From NCBI GenBank assembly GCA_964619125.1, contig CAZUCA010000012.1, positions 3,963 to 67,962 of the forward strand: DNA of 64,000 nt, given 5' to 3'. The notes under the pieces were generated by a model that had not been told where the DNA came from, did not search any database, and worked only from the letters and a program-made list of their open reading frames with translations. The stretch comes from Owenweeksia sp964619125. GTDB taxonomy: Bacteria; Bacteroidota; Bacteroidia; Flavobacteriales; Schleiferiaceae. Both the position numbers and the translations under genes were made by a program. This document shows, piece by piece, positions 8,801 to 17,176 of the stretch. Each line of letters opens with the position of its first letter. Position 1 is the first letter of the stretch.

Positions 8801-9344
8801 CGTTTGATTTTATAAGATATACCACGTCTTTTTTAGCCTCTGCTTCTTCCTCCCATTCTACCAACACTTTTTGAGAAGCCAGGGAGTCTACCTGTTTTCC
8901 GGTGTAGTCAGGTTGAATGGGCAGTTCTCTGGAGAAGCGACGGTCAATCAATACCAGGAGTTCCATTTCTCGCGGGCGCCCAAAGCTCAGAATGGCGTCC
9001 ATAGCGGAGCGCACACTGCGACCGGTATAGAGCACATCGTCTACAAAAACGACCTTTTTCCCTTCCAGCAATACATTTATTTCAGTTTGATTGGGCTTTA
9101 ATGGGGCATCGCGGCGACGGAAATCATCGCGGTAAAAAGTGGTGTCGAGGGTGCCATAACGGGGCTCTTCAATCCCGTTGAGCTCCAGTTTTTTGATGAG
9201 GCGGGGGAGCAGGTGTACCCCCCGGGGCTGCAAGCCTATCAGGACGGTATTGCTGAAATCGCTGTGATTTTCAATTAACTCGCAGGCAAGGCGATTAATG
9301 ATAATATCGATGTGCCGGGAGGAAAGAAGTTCCTTTTTTGTCAT
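8793..9344 (-). CDS. pyrR: PyrR: pyrimidine operon regulator / uracil phosphoribosyltransferase
   Basis: A 183-residue phosphoribosyltransferase. The PRPP-binding motif VVFVDDVLYTGRSVRSA and the GLQPRGVHLLPRL segment identify the PyrR family, which can bind pyr mRNA leaders and also makes UMP from uracil. The start is set at the ATG at 9344 (MTKKELLS). The frame is open to a TTG at 9362, but that codon lies inside a perfect -7 promoter element. A leader of about 10-15 nt follows, too short for a classical upstream PyrR attenuator. It is followed directly by pyrB. Confidence 0.93.
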   Translation of the reverse strand: MTKKELLSSRHIDIIINRLACELIENHSDFSNTVLIGLQPRGVHLLPRLIKKLELNGIEEPRYGTLDTTFYRDDFRRRDAPLKPNQTEINVLLEGKKVVFVDDVLYTGRSVRSAMDAILSFGRPREMELLVLIDRRFSRELPIQPDYTGKQVDSLASQKVLVEWEEEAEAKKDVVYLIKSNDE

Positions 9345-9359
9345 ACCACTGCGGTTGGT

Positions 9360-9367
9360 CAAATGTA
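9360..9367 (-). promoter_or_regulatory. -7 element TACATTTG of the pyrR-pyrB operon
   Basis: A perfect TAnnTTTG on the minus strand, lying between the mpl stop codon (9385) and the pyrR ATG (9344). It leaves only 15 nt between the element and the start codon, which decides the pyrR start and argues against a long regulatory leader. Confidence 0.5.
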
Positions 9368-9384
9368 ATTAATGCGTTCAGATA

Positions 9385-10743
9385 TCAGTGGAGGTCACTA
9401 AATTCATCTATCCAGTTGATACCATCAAAACTACCAGAGCTCATTACCAGCACTACTGCTGGCTGGCCATTGAGTTCTTCTTTTAGCTCTTCCAGCAGTC
9501 GTCCGTTGTGATCGTAAACGCGGATGGCATCGTTGCCAAATTTTTCTTGAATTGCACTGGTGCTTATGGGGGGAAGCTTTTTATGGGCCACCACCTGGGG
9601 GTTGAAATATACCATCGCCGTGTCGGCTTTATTGAGACTGTCAGCGTACTGCCCCATAAATTCGAGATTGAGGCTGCTAAAGGTGTGCAGTTCCAGGCAG
9701 GCAATCAGTTTGTGGCCGGGAAAGCTCTCTGCTACCGCCGCTACCGTGGCAGCCACTTTGGAAGGAGCATGGGCGAAATCCCGAAACACCTTCAGTTGTT
9801 CTTCCTCCAGCACCGTTTCGAGGCGGCGAGCCGCTCCCTTAAAGCTGCCAATGGCTTCATAAAACTGCTCATCGGTAACTCCCATCTGGTTACAAATCCA
9901 GCGGGCACCCTCGAGGTTATTCATGTTGTGCCGGCCAAAAATGGCCAGGGGCACTGGTCCGTCCTCCGTATGAAGCACCGCCTTGCCATTGGCCACCTCG
10001 TACTCCGGTAGGGCGTAGGGGAATTTCTTAAGGGTATTGCGGTTTTCCTCCACCACCGCTACTACCTCGGGGTCGAGTTCATTGTATACCACTGCACCAC
10101 CGGGTTCCACGGCATCAAGCAAAAGTGAAAATTGTTTTTTATAATCCTGGTAAGTAGGAAATACATTGTAATGATCCCAGGCTATGCCTGACATGAGTAC
10201 AATATTGGGGTGATAGTGTAAAAATTTCGGGCGCAGGTCGAGGGGTGAGGAAAGGTATTCATCGCCTTCGAGCAGGATAAATTCGTTGTCATCGCTCAGT
10301 TGCACCATGGTTTCGAAGCCCTCGAGCTGGGCACCGATCATAAAATCTACCTCCCGGTCATGATAACCCAAAACATGCAGTACCATGGCGGAAATGGTGG
10401 TTTTGCCGTGACTACCGGCGATAACCACCCTGGTTTTGTCCTGGCATTGGGAATAAATAAACTCGGGGTAGGAGTAAATAGGGAGTTCCAGTTCCCGGGC
10501 CCGCAATAGCTCAGGATTATCCTCCCGGGCGTGCATTCCGAGAATTACACAGTCGAGGTCTCTGCTGATAACTTCTGCATCCCAGCCGTTCTTCTCAGGG
10601 AGCAAGCCATATTTGCCAAGACGGCTTTTGGAAGGTTCAAATATTTCATCGTCGCTACCGCTAACCTGGTAGCCTTTTTTGTGAAGGGCGATGGCCAGAT
10701 TGTGCATGGCACTGCCTCCTATGGCAATGAAGTGTACTTTCAT
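9385..10743 (-). CDS. mpl: UDP-N-acetylmuramate:L-alanyl-gamma-D-glutamyl-meso-diaminopimelate ligase
   Basis: A peptidoglycan-recycling ligase that joins the recovered tripeptide to UDP-MurNAc. It has 452 residues. The Mur ligase ATP loop is GSHGKTT (110-116), the N-terminal nucleotide-binding loop is IAIGGSAMHNLA, the metal and substrate segment is LLEGDEYLSSPLD, and the C-terminal domain opens FRDFAHAPSKVAATV. The acidic EGDEY segment and the length fit Mpl better than MurC. It has its own -7 element just upstream. Confidence 0.93.
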   Translation of the reverse strand: MKVHFIAIGGSAMHNLAIALHKKGYQVSGSDDEIFEPSKSRLGKYGLLPEKNGWDAEVISRDLDCVILGMHAREDNPELLRARELELPIYSYPEFIYSQCQDKTRVVIAGSHGKTTISAMVLHVLGYHDREVDFMIGAQLEGFETMVQLSDDNEFILLEGDEYLSSPLDLRPKFLHYHPNIVLMSGIAWDHYNVFPTYQDYKKQFSLLLDAVEPGGAVVYNELDPEVVAVVEENRNTLKKFPYALPEYEVANGKAVLHTEDGPVPLAIFGRHNMNNLEGARWICNQMGVTDEQFYEAIGSFKGAARRLETVLEEEQLKVFRDFAHAPSKVAATVAAVAESFPGHKLIACLELHTFSSLNLEFMGQYADSLNKADTAMVYFNPQVVAHKKLPPISTSAIQEKFGNDAIRVYDHNGRLLEELKEELNGQPAVVLVMSSGSFDGINWIDEFSDLH

Positions 10744-10760
10744 AGGGTAAATTGTGGAGG

Positions 10761-10768
10761 CAAAGCTA
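10761..10768 (-). promoter_or_regulatory. -7 element TAGCTTTG upstream of mpl
   Basis: A perfect TAnnTTTG on the minus strand, 17 nt before the mpl start codon, in the short gap after the upstream lipoprotein gene. The -33 region is not recognisable. Confidence 0.5.
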
Positions 10769-10777
10769 AGAAAGCTC

Positions 10778-11524
10778 TTACTTTTTGCTAATGCTTAAAC
10801 TGGCGCTGGCGGCAAGGTTTTGCATAAATTTCTCAGCAATGTGGATGTCGGCTGCCTCGCTGTGGGTTTGATACTCCTCCGGTAGCTGAATTTTACCACC
10901 GGGGCCATCAAAGAGCAGCGGAAAATCGAGCACAACGCTTAGCTGGTAGTCAGAGGCCTGATCCACCACTAACTCCTCGCTCAGTTCAAAGGTCCTGACC
11001 TGGTAAAGCGGATTGGTACCCGGATGGTAGGAGAGGATAGAAATAGTGTCGGGCATAAAAAAAGTACCCTCAAATTTGGCAAAGCGATATTTGAGCATGC
11101 TCCAGTGCATGGTTTGAGCGGCAGATAAAGGGTGTTCGCGCTCAAAGCTTGCCGGATCCATTGCGTTTTGTTCCGCATCAACCCCGAAGCCCATGGTAAG
11201 GGAGCGATAGTTGCCCTCAGGTATGCGCAGGCTGAAGCTGTTAGCCGTATCTACCGCAGGGGAGAGCAAGGCTACGTCTTTAATTTCAAACTCCTGCCCG
11301 TTAGCATCGCTAAGGGTGAGCCGGCTCAGGTAAAACTTGAAAAGCGAAAGGTAGAAATGCTCGTCTGTCCCCAGTGCTACCGTGTCATACAAACCTACTG
11401 GCTGGCCGTTGGCAGTCAGCTGCACCTTAGCGGTGGCATCGGCTTCAGGAATATCTTTTTTTTGATCTTCCCTGCAACTGATCAGGGCTATGATCGCTGC
11501 CAGTATCAATATCGACTTTCTCAC
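10778..11524 (-). CDS. MbnP-like lipoprotein
   Basis: A 248-residue predicted lipoprotein: short hydrophobic signal with lipobox-like IALISCREDQ. The body fits the MbnP family (first named for methanobactin-associated proteins): strand-rich start AKVQLTANGQPV, FKFYLSRLTL, a TMGFGVDAEQNAMDPASF segment and MHWSMLKYRFAKFEG. MbnP proteins are thought to act in copper or periplasmic metal biology, often paired with a MbnH di-haem protein. No MbnH is seen here. It is the second gene of a two-lipoprotein unit, 11 bp after its neighbour. Confidence 0.75.
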   Translation of the reverse strand: MRKSILILAAIIALISCREDQKKDIPEADATAKVQLTANGQPVGLYDTVALGTDEHFYLSLFKFYLSRLTLSDANGQEFEIKDVALLSPAVDTANSFSLRIPEGNYRSLTMGFGVDAEQNAMDPASFEREHPLSAAQTMHWSMLKYRFAKFEGTFFMPDTISILSYHPGTNPLYQVRTFELSEELVVDQASDYQLSVVLDFPLLFDGPGGKIQLPEEYQTHSEAADIHIAEKFMQNLAASASLSISKK

Positions 11525-11535
11525 GATCGGGAATT

Positions 11536-12282
11536 TTAAAATAATCCCACCCTCAGGCTATCCGCCATCTGCACCGCAATGGCCAGGTCAATCGGATTTG
11601 AAATCTCGGTTTCCACAATGGGGCGGCTCAGGAAATTAAAATCATTGAAAATAGGCTCAACGTCGATATAAAAAATCAGCGGCACGGTACTGCGACGTAT
11701 TACCGAGAAATTGAGCTGGTCACTGCTGTATTCCTTGGTGGTGAGATAGGTGCCGATTTTATATTGTAGTGGAATAAAGGCTGTAGAGTCATCGGGCTTG
11801 GAAGGATCCGGCATGCGTCCCTTAATGATAATATGGTTTATACCCTGCTTTTGACCGCGCAACACTCCGGAAGCATCAATATCATCGGCCTGCAGATCGC
11901 CCGATGTGAGATTTGCACCCCGCAGCGAATCAACCCCCAGTTTTACCTGGTACTTTAAACTGTAGCCACCGGGCTCGAGAAATACCAATGGTTCTTCTCG
12001 ATCGTCGAATGACAGTTGAAAAAGAGTACTGTCGTGCAGAATGGTGTCGGCGCCCTGGGCCAGGGTAAAGCCTGAGAATACCAGGTTTATATCCTCAAAA
12101 TAAAAGGACTGGCCGAGTTGATTGGTGTAAAGGGTGTCACGCTTAAGGCCGTTGTTGCCGTATACGAAGGAGGCATGGGCGACAATATTTTCCTCAACCG
12201 GATCCGGGTTTTCAGAGGTAAGGTCCTTTTCACAGGAGCTGATCACAAAAAGCAGGCTTAAAATGCCAAGTAGGGTACGCAT
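11536..12282 (-). CDS. second MbnP-like lipoprotein (divergent paralogue)
   Basis: A 248-residue predicted lipoprotein (lipobox near ISSCEKD). It shares the overall plan of its downstream neighbour: FYFEDINLVFSGFTL aligns with the FKFYLSRLTL strand of MbnP, a GYSLKYQVKLGVDS segment matches the TMGFGVDA region, and both end with an amphipathic helix after a beta-sandwich. Similarity is weak, so membership is inferred from layout, equal length and adjacency. The function is unknown. Confidence 0.6.
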   Translation of the reverse strand: MRTLLGILSLLFVISSCEKDLTSENPDPVEENIVAHASFVYGNNGLKRDTLYTNQLGQSFYFEDINLVFSGFTLAQGADTILHDSTLFQLSFDDREEPLVFLEPGGYSLKYQVKLGVDSLRGANLTSGDLQADDIDASGVLRGQKQGINHIIIKGRMPDPSKPDDSTAFIPLQYKIGTYLTTKEYSSDQLNFSVIRRSTVPLIFYIDVEPIFNDFNFLSRPIVETEISNPIDLAIAVQMADSLRVGLF

Positions 12283-12375
12283 GTATAACTGGGATTTGTG
12301 GTAAATATATTAATCGTTCTGAATTCGCAGGCTAAGCAAAGTTTCAAAAGAGGCCTGCGGTTATTTAACGTTGCA

Positions 12376-13161
12376 TTAGGAGTCTTCGTTGGCCGGGGTG
12401 GCCTTTTTTTCTTCGGCCTGGGCCAGGGTGTTGAATTTTGGAGACTGCTCAATAGCATCCATAATTTGCTCCAGGATCCTATCATTGGGCAATTCGTAAT
12501 CAATATCAAGAGGTGCCTTAAAGTGGATACTGAGTCGGGTATTGCGCTTTTTCAGAAAGAGGCCCTTTTTGTCAAAGGCGCTGCGAAAACCATCCACCAT
12601 CACCGGAATTACCACCGGCTTAACTTCCTTGATAATGCGGGCGGTGCCTTTGCGGCCAGGGGCATAGGGCTTGGTGGTGCCCTGCGGGAAGGTGATAACC
12701 CAGCCATCGTCAAGGGCTTTAAATATTTTACGGATATCGCCTGGATCTACACCCCGGTCTACCGTTTTACCGGCCGAGCGCCAGGTGCGCTTTATGGAAA
12801 CCGAACCAACATAGGCAAATATCTTGGGAAGGATGCCGGCTTTCATGGTTTCCTTGGCGGCGATGAAATAAATATTAAGCTTTGGGTTGAGCAGGTAACG
12901 CAGCTTGTCAATGCGGTCATAAACTCCCCATTTGGAGCTGCAGAAGACCTGGTATAAGCCGGTTACATCGGCAAAATAGGTTTGGTGATTGCTAACGAAA
13001 AGCACGTTGCGGTTGGGAAGGTCTTTTAATACTTTACTGCCGCTTACCTTGGTTTTGTTAACAATGTTGAAGCGATAATAAGCAATGCATCCGATCAGAA
13101 AGATCAGGATTCGTTTTATTAACAGGGAGTTGCCGAAAGCATCGGTAAATCGAATACGCAT
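12376..13161 (-). CDS. lysophospholipid (1-acyl-sn-glycerol-3-phosphate) acyltransferase family protein
   Basis: A 261-residue membrane-associated acyltransferase of the PlsC superfamily, with one N-terminal hydrophobic segment. Motif I reads NHQTYFAD (58-65), which is HX5D rather than the usual HX4D. Motif III reads FPQGTT (158-163), with Gln where most members have Glu. As I recall, both features recur in flavobacterial homologues, so this is probably a lineage subfamily rather than a broken enzyme. The ATG at 13161 (MRIRFTDAF) is preferred over one 14 codons upstream. The Nudix gene ends 55 bp upstream of the start. Confidence 0.85.
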   Translation of the reverse strand: MRIRFTDAFGNSLLIKRILIFLIGCIAYYRFNIVNKTKVSGSKVLKDLPNRNVLFVSNHQTYFADVTGLYQVFCSSKWGVYDRIDKLRYLLNPKLNIYFIAAKETMKAGILPKIFAYVGSVSIKRTWRSAGKTVDRGVDPGDIRKIFKALDDGWVITFPQGTTKPYAPGRKGTARIIKEVKPVVIPVMVDGFRSAFDKKGLFLKKRNTRLSIHFKAPLDIDYELPNDRILEQIMDAIEQSPKFNTLAQAEEKKATPANEDS

Positions 13162-13215
13162 TTGATTGACTGATTCAGGGGCGGTAAATATACAATAACC
13201 CAACGGGGGCCCGGG

Positions 13216-13860
13216 TCATGAGTTCAGTACCATTGCTTTTAATTCGGCCAGCATCATGGCGGTGGCCCCCCAAACAATGTGACCCTCAATTACAAAGGCG
13301 GGCACTGCCAGCTTAAAACCACGGGCCTCCACCTCGGTTTTTTGCAGAGCGCTGTCATCCAGAAAATGATTGAAATTGAGGGAAATGATGCGATGCACTT
13401 CATCCACCTGTCGTTCAAAGGCCGGCCGGGAGCTTAAAAATCCCAGGTAGGGGTACACCAGAAAGTTACTGGGGGGGATGTAGAGCTCACTAAATGCCCC
13501 GGCCACCTCCACTGCTTCGGGTGCGATGCCAACTTCCTCATAAGTTTCACGCAGCGCCGTGTCGAGGAAATCCTTGTCCTGGGGCTCCCGTTTCCCGCCT
13601 GGAAAACTAATCTGACCCGAATGCACCCCTTTGTATTCCACTCTTTGAGTGAGGATAATATGGGCTTCCTTTTCCGCTTCATAAAACAGCGCCAATACGG
13701 CGGCCTGCTTCACTTTACTGAGGTCAAATGATCCGGGGTCAGGGGGGGTGCGGCCAGCAGGGGCAAGCCTAAACTGGGCCTCTCTGCCAGGCAAAGGGCG
13801 GCCAATGGCCGCCCTTAATTTTTCTTGTATCTCTAAATAGCTGTACTGTTTGGCAGCCAT
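13216..13860 (-). CDS. Nudix hydrolase, CoA pyrophosphatase type
   Basis: A 214-residue Nudix protein, probably hydrolysing CoA to phosphopantetheine and 3',5'-ADP. The Nudix box is GGKREPQDKDFLDTAL followed by RETYEEVGI. The preceding TQRVEYKGVHSGQISFPGG stretch is the CoA-pyrophosphatase (NudL-like) signature. Its ATG shares one base with the stop codon of the DUF6263 gene (TAATG). It is followed by the acyltransferase gene, a pairing consistent with acyl-CoA and lipid metabolism. Confidence 0.9.
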   Translation of the reverse strand: MAAKQYSYLEIQEKLRAAIGRPLPGREAQFRLAPAGRTPPDPGSFDLSKVKQAAVLALFYEAEKEAHIILTQRVEYKGVHSGQISFPGGKREPQDKDFLDTALRETYEEVGIAPEAVEVAGAFSELYIPPSNFLVYPYLGFLSSRPAFERQVDEVHRIISLNFNHFLDDSALQKTEVEARGFKLAVPAFVIEGHIVWGATAMMLAELKAMVLNS

Positions 13861-14687
13861 TACTTCAGCTGAGTGCTCACATTATTTACCAGGAATATTT
13901 TACCCACCTGGGGGCTTTCAATTTCGAGCATGCTGCTTGACACACTTTTGATGAGCTTGCCACTGTTGCGGTCGATAGTAAGGGTGCCGTTTTGCTTAAT
14001 CTCCATATCGGGGCTGTCTTCACCTTCGAGGCTTACCGTACTGGGATCAACCTTTAGCTTAATGATCACTTCATTTTTGGTGATTTCGCTGACGTTGTAC
14101 AGGAGATCCATGCTGATTTCCTTGCCACCGGCATCACTCACCTTATTTTCGGTCCAGCTGTCACCGGCTTTGATTTCTCCGGCTGGAAACTCGATGAACA
14201 TTTGCTCCGACACATTGGCGATGCCAGGCAGGTTTTGGGCACCGGCCGGAAGGGTGGCCTTTTCTACCGTTTTACCCATGGTATTGACCTTAAAGTTGAT
14301 GGCTTGACCAATGAGCGGGGCAAACTGCGATGAAATCTGGGCCGCCATAGGGTTGGACTGATCGCTGTTGTCACTGTCGTAATCCATGCTCATGCCTTGC
14401 ATATCCTGCTTGAGGCGGATACGGTCAACCATGTACTCAATGCTGTGCACCCCTTCACCACTTTTATCGGTCACCGTATAATGGTTATCGATGGTGATGT
14501 TGGTGCTCATCATTTTGTCCTGCATCTTCTGATCAGTGAAGTAATCCATTTTCACTTCGGTGATCATCTCAATCTTTTCGTTGGTTGGCAGATCGAGCCT
14601 CAGGGTGGTGCCCTTAGGGGCATCTGACACCAAGGTACTGGCTGCCAGCAGGCTGCCAAAAAGGGGAAGGGTACTGAATAATTTCAT
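13860..14687 (-). CDS. DUF6263 family exported protein
   Basis: A 275-residue protein with an N-terminal hydrophobic segment resembling a signal peptide (PLFGSLLAASTLVS). The body matches DUF6263: LRLDLPTNEKIEMITEVKMD, repeated methionine-rich strands (QDKMMSTNITID) and GDSWTENKVSD. This is a Bacteroidota family of unknown function, probably periplasmic. It is the first gene of the DUF6263/Nudix/acyltransferase unit. Upstream is a near-consensus -7 (TATCTTAG, 14710-14717). Confidence 0.8.
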   Translation of the reverse strand: MKLFSTLPLFGSLLAASTLVSDAPKGTTLRLDLPTNEKIEMITEVKMDYFTDQKMQDKMMSTNITIDNHYTVTDKSGEGVHSIEYMVDRIRLKQDMQGMSMDYDSDNSDQSNPMAAQISSQFAPLIGQAINFKVNTMGKTVEKATLPAGAQNLPGIANVSEQMFIEFPAGEIKAGDSWTENKVSDAGGKEISMDLLYNVSEITKNEVIIKLKVDPSTVSLEGEDSPDMEIKQNGTLTIDRNSGKLIKSVSSSMLEIESPQVGKIFLVNNVSTQLK

Positions 14688-14789
14688 CTTCTATGTATTG
14701 AATTTACTGCTAAGATAGTAAGGCTTACTGATTATGCTTGAGAGCCTAAAAAAAATTCAGTGATGCAACATCAAATAAACTTTATTTAT

Positions 14790-14797
14790 TACCTTTG
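14790..14797 (+). promoter_or_regulatory. -7 element TACCTTTG upstream of oxyR
   Basis: A perfect TAnnTTTG, 21 nt before the oxyR start codon and identical to the HU and fmt elements. OxyR proteins often repress their own promoter, so an operator may overlap here, but I cannot define one. Confidence 0.5.
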
Positions 14798-14818
14798 AAG
14801 AATCAAAAGTATTTAACA

Positions 14819-15763
14819 ATGACTATCACACAACTACAATATTTAATCGCCGTAGACAATCACCGCCACTTTGCCCGTGCCGCTGAGGCCTGCTTTGTAA
14901 CGCAGCCCACCCTTAGCATGCAGATCCAGAAGCTGGAAGAGGAATTGGGGGTGTTGTTGTTTGATCGCAGTAAGCACCCGGTGAGGCCTACCGCTATTGG
15001 GGAGAAAATCATTGAGCAGGCCCGTACAGTGGTTCATGAAACCGATCGCATAACCCAGATTTTGCAGGAGGGCAAAAATCAAATGGACGGCACCTTTAAG
15101 CTGGGAGTGATCCCTACTATCGCCTCATCCCTGATTCCCCGTTTCATCAAGAACTTCAACGATAAGTTTCCCAATATTCAACTGCAGGTACAGGAGCTGC
15201 AAACCGATAAAATTCTTGAGTTGCTGCGCATGGATGAGTTGGATGCCGGCATTTTGGCTACCCCCCTGGAGGAAAAGGGCATTATTGAAAAGGTGCTTTA
15301 TTATGAACCTTTTATGGCCTTTATCCCCGAGTGGCACAAGCTGGGTAATGAATCTTTTGTAACGAACTCAGAACTGGATATTAACGACATCCTCTTGCTC
15401 AACGAAGGACATTGCTTCCGCAATTCGGTATTGAATATCTGTGACCAAAGCTCCAGGAAGGCTTCGAAGTCGATTAATATGGAAAGCGGCAATTTTGAGA
15501 CCCTTATTAAACTAAGTAAACGTGGTATGGGCATCACCCTGATTCCTTATCTTCATGCTCTGGATCTTCCTGAGGCGGACCAAAGGTTTGCCAAACCCAT
15601 TGCTGAACCCAAACCCACCCGTGAGGTTAGTTTGGTATACACCCGGGCCGAGTTGAAAATCAGGGTGATAGAGGAACTTGAAAAGATAATCCTGAAAAAC
15701 ATTCCTTCAAAGCTCACGAAGGAAAAGAACAATGTGGTCAGTCCGCTGGCCAGTGCCAGCTAG
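14819..15763 (+). CDS. oxyR: LysR-family peroxide sensor OxyR
   Basis: A 314-residue transcription regulator activated by hydrogen peroxide. The N-terminal winged helix (ITQLQYLIAVDNHRHFARAA) is of LysR type. The two redox cysteines fall at residues 199 (EGHCFRN) and 208 (NICD), the same numbers as in E. coli OxyR, so the peroxide-sensing disulfide is intact. The ATG at 14819 is chosen because an earlier in-frame start at 14795 lies inside the -7 promoter element. It is transcribed divergently from the DUF6263 unit. Confidence 0.95.
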   Translation: MTITQLQYLIAVDNHRHFARAAEACFVTQPTLSMQIQKLEEELGVLLFDRSKHPVRPTAIGEKIIEQARTVVHETDRITQILQEGKNQMDGTFKLGVIPTIASSLIPRFIKNFNDKFPNIQLQVQELQTDKILELLRMDELDAGILATPLEEKGIIEKVLYYEPFMAFIPEWHKLGNESFVTNSELDINDILLLNEGHCFRNSVLNICDQSSRKASKSINMESGNFETLIKLSKRGMGITLIPYLHALDLPEADQRFAKPIAEPKPTREVSLVYTRAELKIRVIEELEKIILKNIPSKLTKEKNNVVSPLASAS

Positions 15764-15786
15764 TACCGCCTACAGAAACTTAATAA

Positions 15787-16407
15787 ATGCTGGTTATGAA
15801 AGTAGCAGGAAGTATGGAAAAGGTGGCCCTTTTTCCTCTTAGAATCTTTTTGTTGCCCGGCAGTTATGCCCGTCTCTTCATTTTTGAGGAGCGCTATCAA
15901 CAACTCATCCACGACTGCGAATCAGGCATGGAGGGCTTTGGCATTGCCTACAGTGGTGCCGACAATCGCGGCAACCTGGGCAGCTGGGTGGAGTTGCACA
16001 AAATTGAGAACCGGTACCCCACCGGAGAGATGGATATAGTGGTGCACAGCACGGCCATTTACCGGCTCAACAAGTTCAATTTCAGAATGGATAATAAGCT
16101 CTACCCGGGCGGGGAGGTGGAGTTTCTGGCTTCCGGCTCACCCATGGTGGCCGGGGAGGCCTTGCAAGTGGCCTTCAGGGCCTACCTGTTACACAGTGGT
16201 ACCGCTTCCGAGGAGCTACTGAGCCGGGATGACCTCGACGTTTATGAAATTGCCGGGGAACTGGGGCTTTCCAACTTTGAAAAACTGGAGTTGGCAGGTT
16301 TGGCGGATCCCGCCAGCCGGTGCCAATACCTGATTAATTACCTTCGCTACCTCGAATTTTTAGAAAGGCAGGAGCAACGTGTATTTAAAGACATCTATCT
16401 CAATTAA
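15787..16407 (+). CDS. LON N-terminal (substrate-binding) domain protein
   Basis: A 206-residue stand-alone LON substrate-binding domain without protease or ATPase parts. The core ALFPLRIFLLPGSYARLFIF matches the family. The frame opens at 15787, but family members usually begin just before the FPL motif, and an in-frame ATG at 15814 (MEKVALFPL) is preceded by AGGA, so the true protein may be 9 residues shorter. The role is unknown, perhaps a peptide-binding adaptor. It overlaps the following cyclophilin gene by 29 bp. Confidence 0.85.
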   Translation: MLVMKVAGSMEKVALFPLRIFLLPGSYARLFIFEERYQQLIHDCESGMEGFGIAYSGADNRGNLGSWVELHKIENRYPTGEMDIVVHSTAIYRLNKFNFRMDNKLYPGGEVEFLASGSPMVAGEALQVAFRAYLLHSGTASEELLSRDDLDVYEIAGELGLSNFEKLELAGLADPASRCQYLINYLRYLEFLERQEQRVFKDIYLN

Positions 16408-17176
16408 GGCAGTACTTATTGCAGTATTAATCACAGCAACCGCTTGTGTCCGGAACACCGATGCAGGCGGTTCTGCTGTAAAGGAAGATAAGCAGCCGTC
16501 TAAGAGCAAAAAACCAAGTCAGGAAGTTGAAAAAGAGGCTTTTAAACTAAGCTTTAAGAATGCCACCACTTTTTTGAAGGAATATGGCGAGGAGCACAAT
16601 AGTGATGAGGTGCTGATCCACACCGATATGGGTGATATCGGCATCAGGCTTTACCGGAATACCCCGCTGCACCGCGCCAGCTTTCTGTATCTCTGCGAAC
16701 AGGATTATTTTGATGGCACCTGGTTTTACCGGGTCAGCGAGGGGCATGTAATTCAGGCCGGTAATACCGATGGTCGCAAAACCCAGCAAAAACGCGATGC
16801 CATTGGTGAGTACATGATACCGCCCGAATTGGATAACCGCAACTACCATAAGAAAGGGGCTGTAGCGGCTGCGAGGCCCTACAAGGGAAACCCGGATAAA
16901 TACTCCGATCCTTATGAGTTTTATATTTCCCTGGGGCGGCAGTACAATCGCGGGCAATTACTGCGCCTGGCCAAAAAGCATGAGATAAGTTTTACTGAGG
17001 ACCAGCTAAACTTTTACAGCCAAACCCCCGGCTCACCCCACCTCGACGGTGAGCACACCGTGTTTGGCGAGGTGATCAGTGGTATGGAGGTGGTGGAAAA
17101 AATCAGTAAAGTGAAGGTGGATGCCGGTGAGTGGCCCATGCGCGATATTCCGATTACAGTGGAGGTGGTAAATTAA
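16379..17176 (+). CDS. lipoprotein peptidyl-prolyl cis-trans isomerase (cyclophilin type)
   Basis: A 265-residue envelope foldase. It starts at GTG (16379), supported by an AGGAG 5 nt upstream, one of the few clear Shine-Dalgarno sequences in the window. A lipoprotein signal (VLITATAC) is followed by a charged linker and a cyclophilin domain with VLIHTDMGDIGIRLY, FDGTWFYRVSEGHVIQAG and HTVFGEVISGMEVVEKI. It overlaps the LON-domain gene, suggesting coupled translation. Confidence 0.92.
   Translation: MYLKTSISIKAVLIAVLITATACVRNTDAGGSAVKEDKQPSKSKKPSQEVEKEAFKLSFKNATTFLKEYGEEHNSDEVLIHTDMGDIGIRLYRNTPLHRASFLYLCEQDYFDGTWFYRVSEGHVIQAGNTDGRKTQQKRDAIGEYMIPPELDNRNYHKKGAVAAARPYKGNPDKYSDPYEFYISLGRQYNRGQLLRLAKKHEISFTEDQLNFYSQTPGSPHLDGEHTVFGEVISGMEVVEKISKVKVDAGEWPMRDIPITVEVVN

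Noticed and set aside
9345..9362. TTG start for pyrR at 9362
   Set aside because: It overlaps a perfect TAnnTTTG promoter element, so the codon would not be transcribed from that promoter; the ATG at 9344 fits better.
12298..12957. 219-codon open frame antisense to the acyltransferase gene
   Set aside because: The opposite strand encodes a conserved acyltransferase; the antisense product has no recognisable features.
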